Positions 1-6,402 of a stretch of 6,637 bases of DNA are shown one piece after another. Source of the DNA: an uncultured Saprospiraceae bacterium (GTDB taxonomy: Bacteria > Bacteroidota > Bacteroidia > Chitinophagales > Saprospiraceae). The notes below the pieces were generated by a model. That model worked only from the letters and a program-made list of their open reading frames with translations. It searched no databases and was not told the DNA's origin. The stretch covers positions 1-6,637 of the forward strand of contig CALHKJ010000091.1 in assembly GCA_938033975.1 (NCBI GenBank), in the 5' to 3' direction. How positions within the stretch are numbered: the first letter of the stretch is position 1; each line of letters opens with the position of its first letter. The position numbers and the translations under genes were made by a program.

Positions 1-540
1 ATTTTTGCGGCTATTCTTTCAGTCATCATCCTGAAGGAAAAAATGAAACCAATTCAATGGTTGCTTTTTCTTTTAGCCTTTATAGGTGTACTGATCATTA
101 AAGGATTTAATATCGACGTCAGCCTGATTGGCCTAACTGCCATTCTCAGTTCGGCATTTTTAGTAGGATTGGTTTTCGTTTTGATCCGCAAAATTGGAAC
201 AAGCGAGCACTACCTTGTAATTATTTTCTATTTTATGTTTTCAGCATTCTGTGTCTCAGGAATAGTATGCTTATTCAACTGGGAATCACCAATTGGTATT
301 GAATGGTTTTATCTCCTAGCTTCAGGAATTGCTGGATTCATTGGACAATTAACTATGACTCAAGCTTTGCAAATGGAAGAGACAAATATGATCGTTCCAT
401 TTAAATATTCCGAAATCATATTTACCTTAATTGCGGGTTGGATTCTGTTTGGAGAACAGCAAAGTATTTATTCGCTTATTGGTATTGCATGCATCCTTTT
501 TGCTGTTCTTACAAATACTTTGATAAAGCTTAGGTCTTAG
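1..540 (+). CDS. EamA/DMT-family membrane transporter, C-terminal part (5' truncated)
   Basis: The reading frame is open from the first base, so this is the C-terminal 179 residues of a longer protein and the ATG at position 43 is internal. The visible part begins with the end of a first EamA unit: a hydrophobic helix running into the LKEKMKPIQW turn, then another helix. A second EamA unit of about five hydrophobic helices follows. Its last part has the typical family pattern: a TMTQALQMEE segment, NMIVPFKYSE, a helix ending in LFGEQQS, then a final helix and a short basic tail. Full-length members have ten membrane helices in two repeats and act as inner-membrane drug or metabolite exporters. 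Substrates cannot be read from sequence. The gene converges with the methyltransferase gene; the two 3' ends overlap by 4 bp and no clear terminator is visible between them. Family confidence is high; substrate is unknown. Confidence 0.9.
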   Translation: MFAAILSVIILKEKMKPIQWLLFLLAFIGVLIIKGFNIDVSLIGLTAILSSAFLVGLVFVLIRKIGTSEHYLVIIFYFMFSAFCVSGIVCLFNWESPIGIEWFYLLASGIAGFIGQLTMTQALQMEETNMIVPFKYSEIIFTLIAGWILFGEQQSIYSLIGIACILFAVLTNTLIKLRS

Positions 541-1763
541 AGATCTCGAGAGGAATAATAAGCTGCCTTAAGATATCTTCCCTCTTCAAAAATGACTGGG
601 TGATCTACATCATGAAAGGTTTTCTTCTTCAATCTCAAATTTGAGTTCTCTCTCTGAATTGCCTCTTGGTTAATTCTAAAAAAATCATCCGCACTTATTC
701 TGGAAGAACAAGATGCCAACAAAAGAACCCCATCTGGTTTAGTCAATTTGATGCCAAGCTTTGCAAGTCTAGCATAGCTGTTTTCTGCAGCAGGTATTTC
801 TTTTGCGCTTTTCGCAAATGAGGGTGGATCAATAATTACAAGATCAAATTTCTTTTTACTAGCAACCAATTTACCTAAAGCCTCAAAAGCATCTTGTGCA
901 ATCGTTTTATGAGTACCCTTTATCTGGTCTTTATTCAAGTCAACATTTGCGGAAGCCAAATCCAATGCTTGCGAGCTAATATCTAAACTTGTTACACTTT
1001 TAGCCCCTCCTACCAAGGCATGAACGGAGAAACCACCTGCGTAGGAAAATACATCCAGTACTTCTTTATTTTCTGACAGCGTCCCCACCAATCTTCGATT
1101 CTCTCTATGATCAAGAAAAAATCCAGTTTTATGGCCATGGATGAGATTGGCCTTGAACTTAACTCCATGTTCTCTAAACAAAACATTTTCATCTTCAAGT
1201 GACCCAAATAAATAACTCCCATTTTTTAGCCCGAAAGTTTCCTCAGATGATATCAAGTTTCTACTCAGCCTAAGAATACCACATACTGCCCCACTAATAT
1301 CTTTAAGGATAGGAACAATTTGGTATAGATATGGAAACCAAATGTGCGAATATAATTTGATAACAATCGCATGATTATAGCAATCAACAATAAGTCCAGG
1401 AAAGAAATCATTTTCACCAAAGATCAATCTATAACTATCAGTATCGGTTTCTAAAAGTTTCTTTCTTTTTTCATATGCCTCCTCTATTTTTTGCCTAAAC
1501 CAATTTTCTCCAATTTCTGCCTTCGTGTGAAATTGCAACAGCTTTATTCTAATTGGAGAAAAGGGGTCATACAAACCAACTGCCAAGAATTTATTTTTTC
1601 TATCGTCAAATATTATAGCCAAATCTCCAGCCTTCGCCCCCTGCGTTTCTTTGATAATTCCTTTTTCAAAAATCCATGGGTGACCTTTTTTAACAGCTCG
1701 TTCTGAAGCACTACTCAACTTCACCGCTATCCTATTTACTTTTATGTCTGGAAAATTGATCAC
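537..1763 (-). CDS. rlmI: Class I SAM-dependent rRNA methyltransferase, RlmI-like (23S rRNA m5C)
   Basis: This 408-residue protein has the length and layout of the RlmI (YccW, COG1092) family. An N-terminal PUA-like RNA-binding region carries ERAVKKGHPWIFEKG (about 21-35). A linker contains GENDFFPGLIVDCY (116-129) and KTGFFLDHREN (212-222). The Rossmann methyltransferase domain has SAM motif I VLDVFSYAGGFS (235-246), acidic D261 in motif II, motif IV DPPSF (312-316), and SCS (351-353) with the presumed catalytic cysteine C352. The C-terminal DHPVIFEEGRYLKA (387-400) is characteristic. E. coli RlmI methylates C1962 of 23S rRNA; that exact target is inferred here. The start is GTG, immediately after the TAA of the upstream TPR gene. 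A later in-frame GTG (residue 14) would cut into the first strand of the PUA region, so the longer form is preferred. The abutting genes suggest co-transcription and translational coupling. The upstream sequence is A-rich without a clear Shine-Dalgarno. Confidence 0.92.
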   Translation of the reverse strand: MINFPDIKVNRIAVKLSSASERAVKKGHPWIFEKGIIKETQGAKAGDLAIIFDDRKNKFLAVGLYDPFSPIRIKLLQFHTKAEIGENWFRQKIEEAYEKRKKLLETDTDSYRLIFGENDFFPGLIVDCYNHAIVIKLYSHIWFPYLYQIVPILKDISGAVCGILRLSRNLISSEETFGLKNGSYLFGSLEDENVLFREHGVKFKANLIHGHKTGFFLDHRENRRLVGTLSENKEVLDVFSYAGGFSVHALVGGAKSVTSLDISSQALDLASANVDLNKDQIKGTHKTIAQDAFEALGKLVASKKKFDLVIIDPPSFAKSAKEIPAAENSYARLAKLGIKLTKPDGVLLLASCSSRISADDFFRINQEAIQRENSNLRLKKKTFHDVDHPVIFEEGRYLKAAYYSSRDL

Positions 1764-3248
1764 TTAATTATTTTGAATTCGGTTAAGACCTGTTTTTGCT
1801 TTTTGATGTAGACTAGTTTGATACTCATCTGGAGACATCTCAAGACATTGAATAAAGTGCTTCTTAGCTCTTACATAATCTTTTTGCGATTCATAAATGA
1901 TTCCAAGATTTAAGGCTGAGTTACAAGACATATAAGAATCTTGATTTTGATCCGCCATAATTGCTTGATGATAATACTGTATCGACTCTGGATAGTTTTT
2001 CAATGCTTGTGTAATTCTTGCCAGTCTATAATAGTACTCCAATTGCAAAGATTCATCATCATAAAATTGCTCTGAGCTAGTAATCAAAATCTGGTAAGCC
2101 TTTTGGTAATACCCACCATCAAATAAAATTCTTGCTTTCAACAAAGTAGGATTAGGTAACAAATTTTTATTTGCTTCTTTGACTGCTTGCTTATCATCAT
2201 CAATCAAGGCTACACCTTTTTTAATACACAAATCCATTTGGCGTTGATATTCTTTCGGGTCATTTTCAAAAACCAAACTTGCCCAAGCCAACTTCTGATG
2301 AGCTTCTTTTATATAATGTAATCCACGAAAGTTTTCAATGAATTCTTGAAAGTATGATACCGACTCTTCATTGAGCTTCCGCAAATGACTCACTCCCATC
2401 AAAAAATACAGATAGGGAAATTGCTTGACGGAGGTATAACTTAATGTCTCTAACAACAACTCGATTGCCTCATCATTACGACCTGTACGTTGGAGTAATT
2501 TGACTTGTACAAAACATGCCAATGGGCTTTGAGATTTTTTCAACTGTGATTGGTCAAGATATTGAAAAGCCAAATCTTGATCATTGGCTTGATACAAGGC
2601 CATAAAAATATAAATTGCCTCTGCCTCAAAAGTAAAGATAAATGGATTCTCATCTGCATATTGATTGACTCTAGATATTTCATCTAAACCTTGCTCAACA
2701 GATCCCGACATACCAAAAATATTTTTAAATACCCCAGGTACACTTATCGTCTCAACCAAGGAATGAATGATTGATAGACTTTTGTAATTATAAATGAAAT
2801 CAGGGAACTTTGAAGTGTTTTCTTCTAGCAATTTATAGGAGGTAAAAATTTCTCTTCCAGCCTTAAAGAGTTCATCAAATTTTGACCGGGTCAATGCCCA
2901 CTGAAGATTTATTTCTGCTAAAACAAAATTCTTATATGGATCATCATCATCAAGTTCTTCTAACTGCTTGATGCGTCTTTCTTTATTTTGCTTTACCTGA
3001 TCAAAGTAGGCTTCATCTTCAAAGATGAATAAATGAAAAAAATCAAGGTAGTTTTCAATATGGAGATATGCCAAATTATTTGGTTCATCATTTCTTGACT
3101 GATCTAACAAAATTTTAGCTTGATCAAAGTCGAGATAGATGATCGCTTCATAGGCTTTTTCTAGAAGAGGAGAATATTCTACCCTGTATTGAGCCAAGGA
3201 AATCTGACCAATAGAAAGAAGTATGAATATGTTTAAGATCTTTTTCAA
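1764..3248 (-). CDS. Exported TPR-repeat protein of unknown function
   Basis: This 494-residue protein starts with a clear signal peptide: KK at residues 2-3, a hydrophobic stretch to about residue 15, and a likely signal peptidase I site after SLA (17-19). No lipobox cysteine is visible, so it is probably periplasmic and soluble. The rest is predicted all-helical. Good TPR units are visible in the C-terminal half: around 240-275 (ending NDEAIELLLETL), 278-305, 365-395, 403-432 (ALKNYPESIQYYHQAIMAD) and 443-473 (SQKDYVRAKKHFIQCLEMSP). The N-terminal half (20-235) is more divergent, with an acidic EELDDDDP at 97-104 and an IFGMSGSVEQGLDEI segment at 177-191. TPR proteins are protein-binding scaffolds; no enzyme motif is seen. 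The start is TTG (3246-3248), chosen because it places the basic residues and hydrophobic core correctly and no upstream ATG or GTG exists in frame before the terminator. It abuts the methyltransferase gene downstream. Its specific role is unknown. Confidence 0.88.
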   Translation of the reverse strand: MKKILNIFILLSIGQISLAQYRVEYSPLLEKAYEAIIYLDFDQAKILLDQSRNDEPNNLAYLHIENYLDFFHLFIFEDEAYFDQVKQNKERRIKQLEELDDDDPYKNFVLAEINLQWALTRSKFDELFKAGREIFTSYKLLEENTSKFPDFIYNYKSLSIIHSLVETISVPGVFKNIFGMSGSVEQGLDEISRVNQYADENPFIFTFEAEAIYIFMALYQANDQDLAFQYLDQSQLKKSQSPLACFVQVKLLQRTGRNDEAIELLLETLSYTSVKQFPYLYFLMGVSHLRKLNEESVSYFQEFIENFRGLHYIKEAHQKLAWASLVFENDPKEYQRQMDLCIKKGVALIDDDKQAVKEANKNLLPNPTLLKARILFDGGYYQKAYQILITSSEQFYDDESLQLEYYYRLARITQALKNYPESIQYYHQAIMADQNQDSYMSCNSALNLGIIYESQKDYVRAKKHFIQCLEMSPDEYQTSLHQKAKTGLNRIQNN

Positions 3249-3275
3249 ACCAATACAAAGATGCTTTCTTTTAAC

Positions 3276-3307
3276 AAAAAAAGCCTTTCTTTTTAAGGAA
3301 AGGCTTT
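3276..3307 (-). terminator. Intrinsic terminator of the panD-to-zinc-ribbon operon
   Basis: A perfect 10-bp inverted repeat, AAAGCCTTTC (3280-3289) and GAAAGGCTTT (3298-3307), is separated by 8 nt. Read on the minus strand the hairpin is followed by a run of T (complement of the A run 3276-3282), as expected for a rho-independent terminator. It lies about 25 bp past the stop codon of the zinc-ribbon gene. There is no U-tract in the plus direction, so it acts on the minus strand. It separates the five-gene unit upstream from the TPR and methyltransferase pair. Confidence 0.88.
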
Positions 3308-3332
3308 ATAGTATGTGTTCTTATATATCTAA

Positions 3333-4085
3333 TTATTCTGGATCTTCAATACCAGCAGTCTCATTGTCTACAAGTACTCTTCCACAATGCTCACATGCAA
3401 TAATTGCTTTGTGATTGCCTAGTTCAATTTGAGTTTGTGCAGGAATTCTGTTAAAACATCCTCCGCAAGCACTTCTCTTCACCGGCACAACTGCCAATCC
3501 ATTCTTATATCTATTTCTGATTCTGTCATAAGACTTTAATAGTCTTTCTTCAATCTGCTTTCTTGTTTTAACTGATTTCTTCTCAAGCTTCGCTTCATCC
3601 TTCTCAGTCTTTTCGATGATTTGCTCAAGTTCAACTTTCTTCTTTTCAAGATCAGCTGTTTTAGCTTCCATCTTTTCGTTAGTGATAGCCAAAATCTCTT
3701 TCTTTCTCTCCTCTACTTCTTGATTCTCTCTGATCTTCTTTTCAGATAATTGATTTTCAAGATTTTGAAGTTCAACCTCTTTGGTTAGAGCTTCGAATTC
3801 TCTATTATTCTTTACATCCTCCAATTGCTTGTTATATTTTTCAATAAGCGTATTGGAGTTGATGATATTCTCTTTATGCTTTGCAACCTCACTCTGGATA
3901 TCAGAAAGCTGCGTATTAAGCTTATCAACTCTTGTTTGTAAACCTGCTATTTCGTCCTCTAAATCACTTACTTCGATGGGCAATTGACCTTTTAATACCT
4001 TAAAACCATCAATTTGCGAGTCAATCGTCTGCAATTGGAATAATGCTTCTAATTTTTCTTTAACTGAAATCGTTGTTGTAGACAT
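3333..4085 (-). CDS. Coiled-coil and C4 zinc-ribbon protein (DUF164/CdsZ-like)
   Basis: This 250-residue protein has two parts. Residues about 8-185 form a long, highly charged helical coiled-coil hairpin, rich in E, K, Q and L with heptad spacing. Within it, VKNNREFEALTKEVE (91-105) matches the conserved NxREYxALxxE-type segment of this family. Residues about 186-240 form a zinc ribbon: SYDRIRNRYKNGLAVVPV leads into CGGC (207-210) and CEHC (231-234), giving four cysteine ligands. The family (COG1579) is widespread, with proposed nucleic-acid-binding or chaperone-like roles but no settled function. It is the last gene of the minus-strand operon, 13 bp after the Nif3-type gene, a pairing seen in other bacterial phyla too. 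The ATG start at 4083-4085 has an AT-rich leader without a Shine-Dalgarno. A terminator follows the stop. Family assignment is firm; function is unknown. Confidence 0.92.
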   Translation of the reverse strand: MSTTTISVKEKLEALFQLQTIDSQIDGFKVLKGQLPIEVSDLEDEIAGLQTRVDKLNTQLSDIQSEVAKHKENIINSNTLIEKYNKQLEDVKNNREFEALTKEVELQNLENQLSEKKIRENQEVEERKKEILAITNEKMEAKTADLEKKKVELEQIIEKTEKDEAKLEKKSVKTRKQIEERLLKSYDRIRNRYKNGLAVVPVKRSACGGCFNRIPAQTQIELGNHKAIIACEHCGRVLVDNETAGIEDPE

Positions 4086-4098
4086 ATAACTTATTGAT

Positions 4099-4887
4099 TT
4101 ATAAATAGTTAACTGGATTCGTCACCATTTTGGTGGTTCGGGCTGCAAATTTAACAAAATTATCATTTATGAGCTCAGATAATAGTTCAATTGTGAACTG
4201 TTCGCTCTCATAATGTCCAATATCAGCTATAATTATCCTATCATTTGCATCAAAAAACTCATGATACTTGTAATCTGCCGTAATAAACATATCTGCTCCT
4301 TGCCTGATAGCATCATATAACAGAAATCCTCCTGATCCTCCGGCAACAGCTATTTTGGCTATATTCTGCTTATGAATCTTGGTGTATTTCACGCAATTGA
4401 CCGACATTTTGGTTTTCAAGTCATTTAAAAATGAGAGAGCATCTTGAGGACTTGGCAGATCACCAATCATTCCAGACCCAACCAAAGGCTCTGTCGGATC
4501 CTTTGGTTTGAGAATTTTCAGGTTTTGAAGTCCAATCCTCTTGGCAATTCTTTCATTCACACCGTTTTGAAATACATTATCTAGGTTGGTATGCATCGCT
4601 ACAATCGCGATATCATTCTTTATGGCTAGCTGTATTGTTTTTTGGATATAATTGGCGCTGGTAAGATTTTTAAGTCCCGAGAAAATGATTGGGTGATGCG
4701 CAACGACTACATTACAGTTATTATCAATAGCTTCTTGTATTACTGCTTCAGTTGAATCCAAGCAAGTTATGACACCTGTAATCTCCATATCTGGATCGCC
4801 AGTTAAGAGCCCAGCATTATCATATGGTTCTTGTAAATGCAATGGCGCAATTCCTTCAAAAAAATCTAAAAGTTCAAGAAGTTTCAT
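4099..4887 (-). CDS. Nif3/DUF34 dinuclear metal-centre protein (YbgI/YqfO family)
   Basis: With the ATG at 4885-4887 this is a 262-residue protein beginning MKLLELLDFFEG. That start gives a 1-bp gap to the upstream rfaE2 stop. The 4941 start adds 18 unrelated residues inside rfaE2 and is rejected. Family motifs in order are EPYDNAGLLTGD (20-31), VVAHHPIIF (61-69), MHTNLDN (98-104), AGGSGGF (182-188), ITADYKYHEFF (202-212) and IADIGHYESEQ (220-230). By comparison with E. coli YbgI, the metal ligands should be H64, H65, D103, H225 and E229, all present. Family members form toroidal hexamers with a two-metal site in each subunit; the biochemical role is unsettled, with some members proposed as GTP cyclohydrolase-like or metal-related. 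This copy goes straight from LKILKPKDPTEPL (123-135) to GSGMIGDL (137-144). It lacks the roughly 100-residue PII/CutA-like insert found here in many longer homologues of about 365 residues. Confidence 0.93.
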   Translation of the reverse strand: MKLLELLDFFEGIAPLHLQEPYDNAGLLTGDPDMEITGVITCLDSTEAVIQEAIDNNCNVVVAHHPIIFSGLKNLTSANYIQKTIQLAIKNDIAIVAMHTNLDNVFQNGVNERIAKRIGLQNLKILKPKDPTEPLVGSGMIGDLPSPQDALSFLNDLKTKMSVNCVKYTKIHKQNIAKIAVAGGSGGFLLYDAIRQGADMFITADYKYHEFFDANDRIIIADIGHYESEQFTIELLSELINDNFVKFAARTTKMVTNPVNYL

Positions 4888-4888
4888 A

Positions 4889-5368
4889 TCAAGATTTTTT
4901 AATTTTTTCAATGAGATTGGTACTAGAATAATTTCCAACAAAAGGAATCGTAATCACCTTCCCTCCGCTTGATTCAACCTCCTGTCTCCCAACTATTTCT
5001 TCAATTGCATAGTCCCCTCCTTTTACCAAAACTTTAGGTTTTAAAATTTTGATTAACTCCAATGGAGTATCTTCTTCAAACTCAATAATGCATGCAACTT
5101 GTGGTAGAGCCGACAGCATATTTGCTCTATCAATAAATTCATTAATCGGTCGGTTAGCTCCCTTCAATTTGTTTACGGAAGTATCACTATTAAGACCTAT
5201 GACCAAATTTGCCGAAAGGCTCGATGCTTCAGAAAGGTAGATAAGATGTCCAGGATGTAAAAGATCAAAGCATCCATTGGTAAACACACATTCCTTATCT
5301 TCTAAAAAAAGAACTGCTTGCGACCATTGGTCAGCTCGAAAGATCTTTTTATGAAAAGGATTGCTCAT
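4889..5368 (-). CDS. rfaE2: D-glycero-beta-D-manno-heptose 1-phosphate adenylyltransferase (stand-alone RfaE2)
   Basis: This 159-residue protein is a single nucleotidyltransferase domain matching the C-terminal half of HldE. It should convert heptose 1-phosphate and ATP to ADP-heptose in the cytoplasm, for the LPS inner core. Motifs are FTNGCFDLLHPGH (29-41, with the HxGH active site), VIGLNSDTSV (56-65), the DRANMLSAL helix (80-88), LVKGGDY (114-120), VGRQEVESSGGKV (126-138) and YSSTNLIEKI (147-156, the ST-x-I/L-IEKI nucleotide-binding motif). The GLNSD and KGGDY motifs favour RfaE2 over glycerol-3-phosphate cytidylyltransferase or other cytidylyltransferase-like relatives. No RfaE1 kinase domain is fused or adjacent in this window, so the kinase must be encoded elsewhere if the pathway is complete. 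The ATG overlaps the flippase-like gene's TGA as ATGA, and the stop lies 1 bp before the Nif3 gene start, indicating translational coupling on both sides. Confidence 0.93.
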   Translation of the reverse strand: MSNPFHKKIFRADQWSQAVLFLEDKECVFTNGCFDLLHPGHLIYLSEASSLSANLVIGLNSDTSVNKLKGANRPINEFIDRANMLSALPQVACIIEFEEDTPLELIKILKPKVLVKGGDYAIEEIVGRQEVESSGGKVITIPFVGNYSSTNLIEKIKKS

Positions 5369-6396
5369 TTATTTATTATTGGTAACACTACCAAAGATAT
5401 CAAGCCGAAGACAATATTTCCGAAAAGCTGAATGGAGAAATAAAGAATCATTGCAAATGAGAATGAATCAATACTGCTAAGACCTAAAATAATTAAAGCT
5501 TGAGTAACAAGGAAATGATAACTACCCATCCCTCCAGGTGAAGGAAAAACTATACCTAAAGTTCCAAACACAAATACGATTAATCCAGCAATTGGAGTCA
5601 AGTGTTGTGTAGGTCCAAAAGCGTAAAAGCACAAATAGGTCATTAGATAATAACATATCCAAATACCAAAAGAATACAACCAAAATAGTTTTTTATTCTT
5701 AACCTTGGTAATCGACTTTAAGCCATCAATAAAGTTTTTCATCAAGGATTTTATCTTGACAAAAATTGGAGCTTGCCCTTCATCAGGTAATGAAAAGATA
5801 TATCTCAAAACCAAAAGTCCAACAATACCCATTACCACAGCAATTCCAAATCCAATGAATATTTTACTCGCTGGAATATTAAAATTTTGCTCAAAATATT
5901 CAACAAAAATATCGTAGCTCAATAAGAAGGCTAGACCGATTATCAACAACAACATGAGCACATCGACAATTCTTCCTATCACTATGGTAGCAAAGGATTG
6001 TTCAAAAGGAATATCTTCATATTTGCTGATAGCTCCCGCTCTAATAAATTCACCAGATCTTGGGAATCCAAGATTAGCAAAGTATCCAAGCATCAAAGTC
6101 CCCATGCAATTTAAGAAATTGGGTTTGTGCCCAAGTGGATCAAGCAGTTGTTGCCATCTCCAAGCTCTAAAAGCATTTGAAAGCATATAAATGAAAAGAA
6201 CGAGCAGAATCCAGAACCAATTGACAGATTTGAAATCATTCAATATCCGGTCAAACAAACTACAATCTGCAGCAGGAATACCATCGCTGAGACATTGTTC
6301 TAAATAAGAGGAAGATTGAGATCTCCACATCAAGACTAGAATTAGAACTCCAAGTCCTAAGAAGATCAAATATTTTAGAATATTCTTTAAGTTCAA
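5365..6396 (-). CDS. Flippase-like membrane protein (LPG synthase TM-region family, UPF0104/YbhN-like)
   Basis: This 343-residue integral membrane protein has about eight hydrophobic segments: roughly 8-23, 58-75, 98-112, 137-160, 179-200, 238-260, 267-290 and 310-340. Family signatures are AFRAWRWQQLLDPLG (75-89), GYFANLGFPRSGEFIRAG (104-121, the N-x-x-x-P-x-R-x-GE-x-x-R motif), IGRIVDV (140-146) and FPSPGGMGSYHF (285-296). The fold is that of the membrane part of MprF and of AglD/YbhN-type proteins, which move or bind lipids and lipid-linked sugars. There is no cytoplasmic aminoacyltransferase domain, so lysyl-PG synthesis is not supported. A probable periplasmic loop between helices 1 and 2 holds C35 and C45. 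The first residue of the usual ERxxD motif is G141 here. The start is TTG at 6394-6396, the only plausible start after an in-frame TAA, 6 bp downstream of the panD stop. The C-terminus overlaps the rfaE2 start (ATGA). Cargo is unknown; a role in envelope glycolipid handling is inference. Confidence 0.88.
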   Translation of the reverse strand: MNLKNILKYLIFLGLGVLILVLMWRSQSSSYLEQCLSDGIPAADCSLFDRILNDFKSVNWFWILLVLFIYMLSNAFRAWRWQQLLDPLGHKPNFLNCMGTLMLGYFANLGFPRSGEFIRAGAISKYEDIPFEQSFATIVIGRIVDVLMLLLIIGLAFLLSYDIFVEYFEQNFNIPASKIFIGFGIAVVMGIVGLLVLRYIFSLPDEGQAPIFVKIKSLMKNFIDGLKSITKVKNKKLFWLYSFGIWICYYLMTYLCFYAFGPTQHLTPIAGLIVFVFGTLGIVFPSPGGMGSYHFLVTQALIILGLSSIDSFSFAMILYFSIQLFGNIVFGLISLVVLPIINK

Positions 6397-6402
6397 TTGT
6401 AC

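Noticed and set aside
544..551. Palindrome TCTCGAGA near the convergent gene ends as a terminator or operator
   Set aside because: An 8-bp palindrome without loop or T-run is expected by chance; no supporting context.
1010..1222. Open frame of 70 codons on the minus strand
   Set aside because: Lies wholly within rlmI in another frame; no recognisable product and the enclosing gene has strong motifs.
3256..3263. CATCTTTG as a Bacteroidota -7 promoter box for the TPR gene
   Set aside because: One mismatch, no properly spaced -33 TTG element, and too near the start codon; not strong enough to list as a feature.
3223..3414. Open frame of 63 codons on the plus strand across the 3249-3332 gap
   Set aside because: It covers the terminator hairpin and the antisense of two solid genes; composition is that of a shadow frame.
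4888..4941. Upstream start for the Nif3-type gene, adding 18 residues
   Set aside because: The extension lies inside the rfaE2 coding region and is not family-like; the ATG at 4885-4887 begins the typical MKLLELLDFFE and follows the rfaE2 stop by 1 bp.
5705..6190. Plus-strand open frames opposite the flippase-like gene
   Set aside because: Antisense shadows of a well-supported membrane protein; no motif, no start context.
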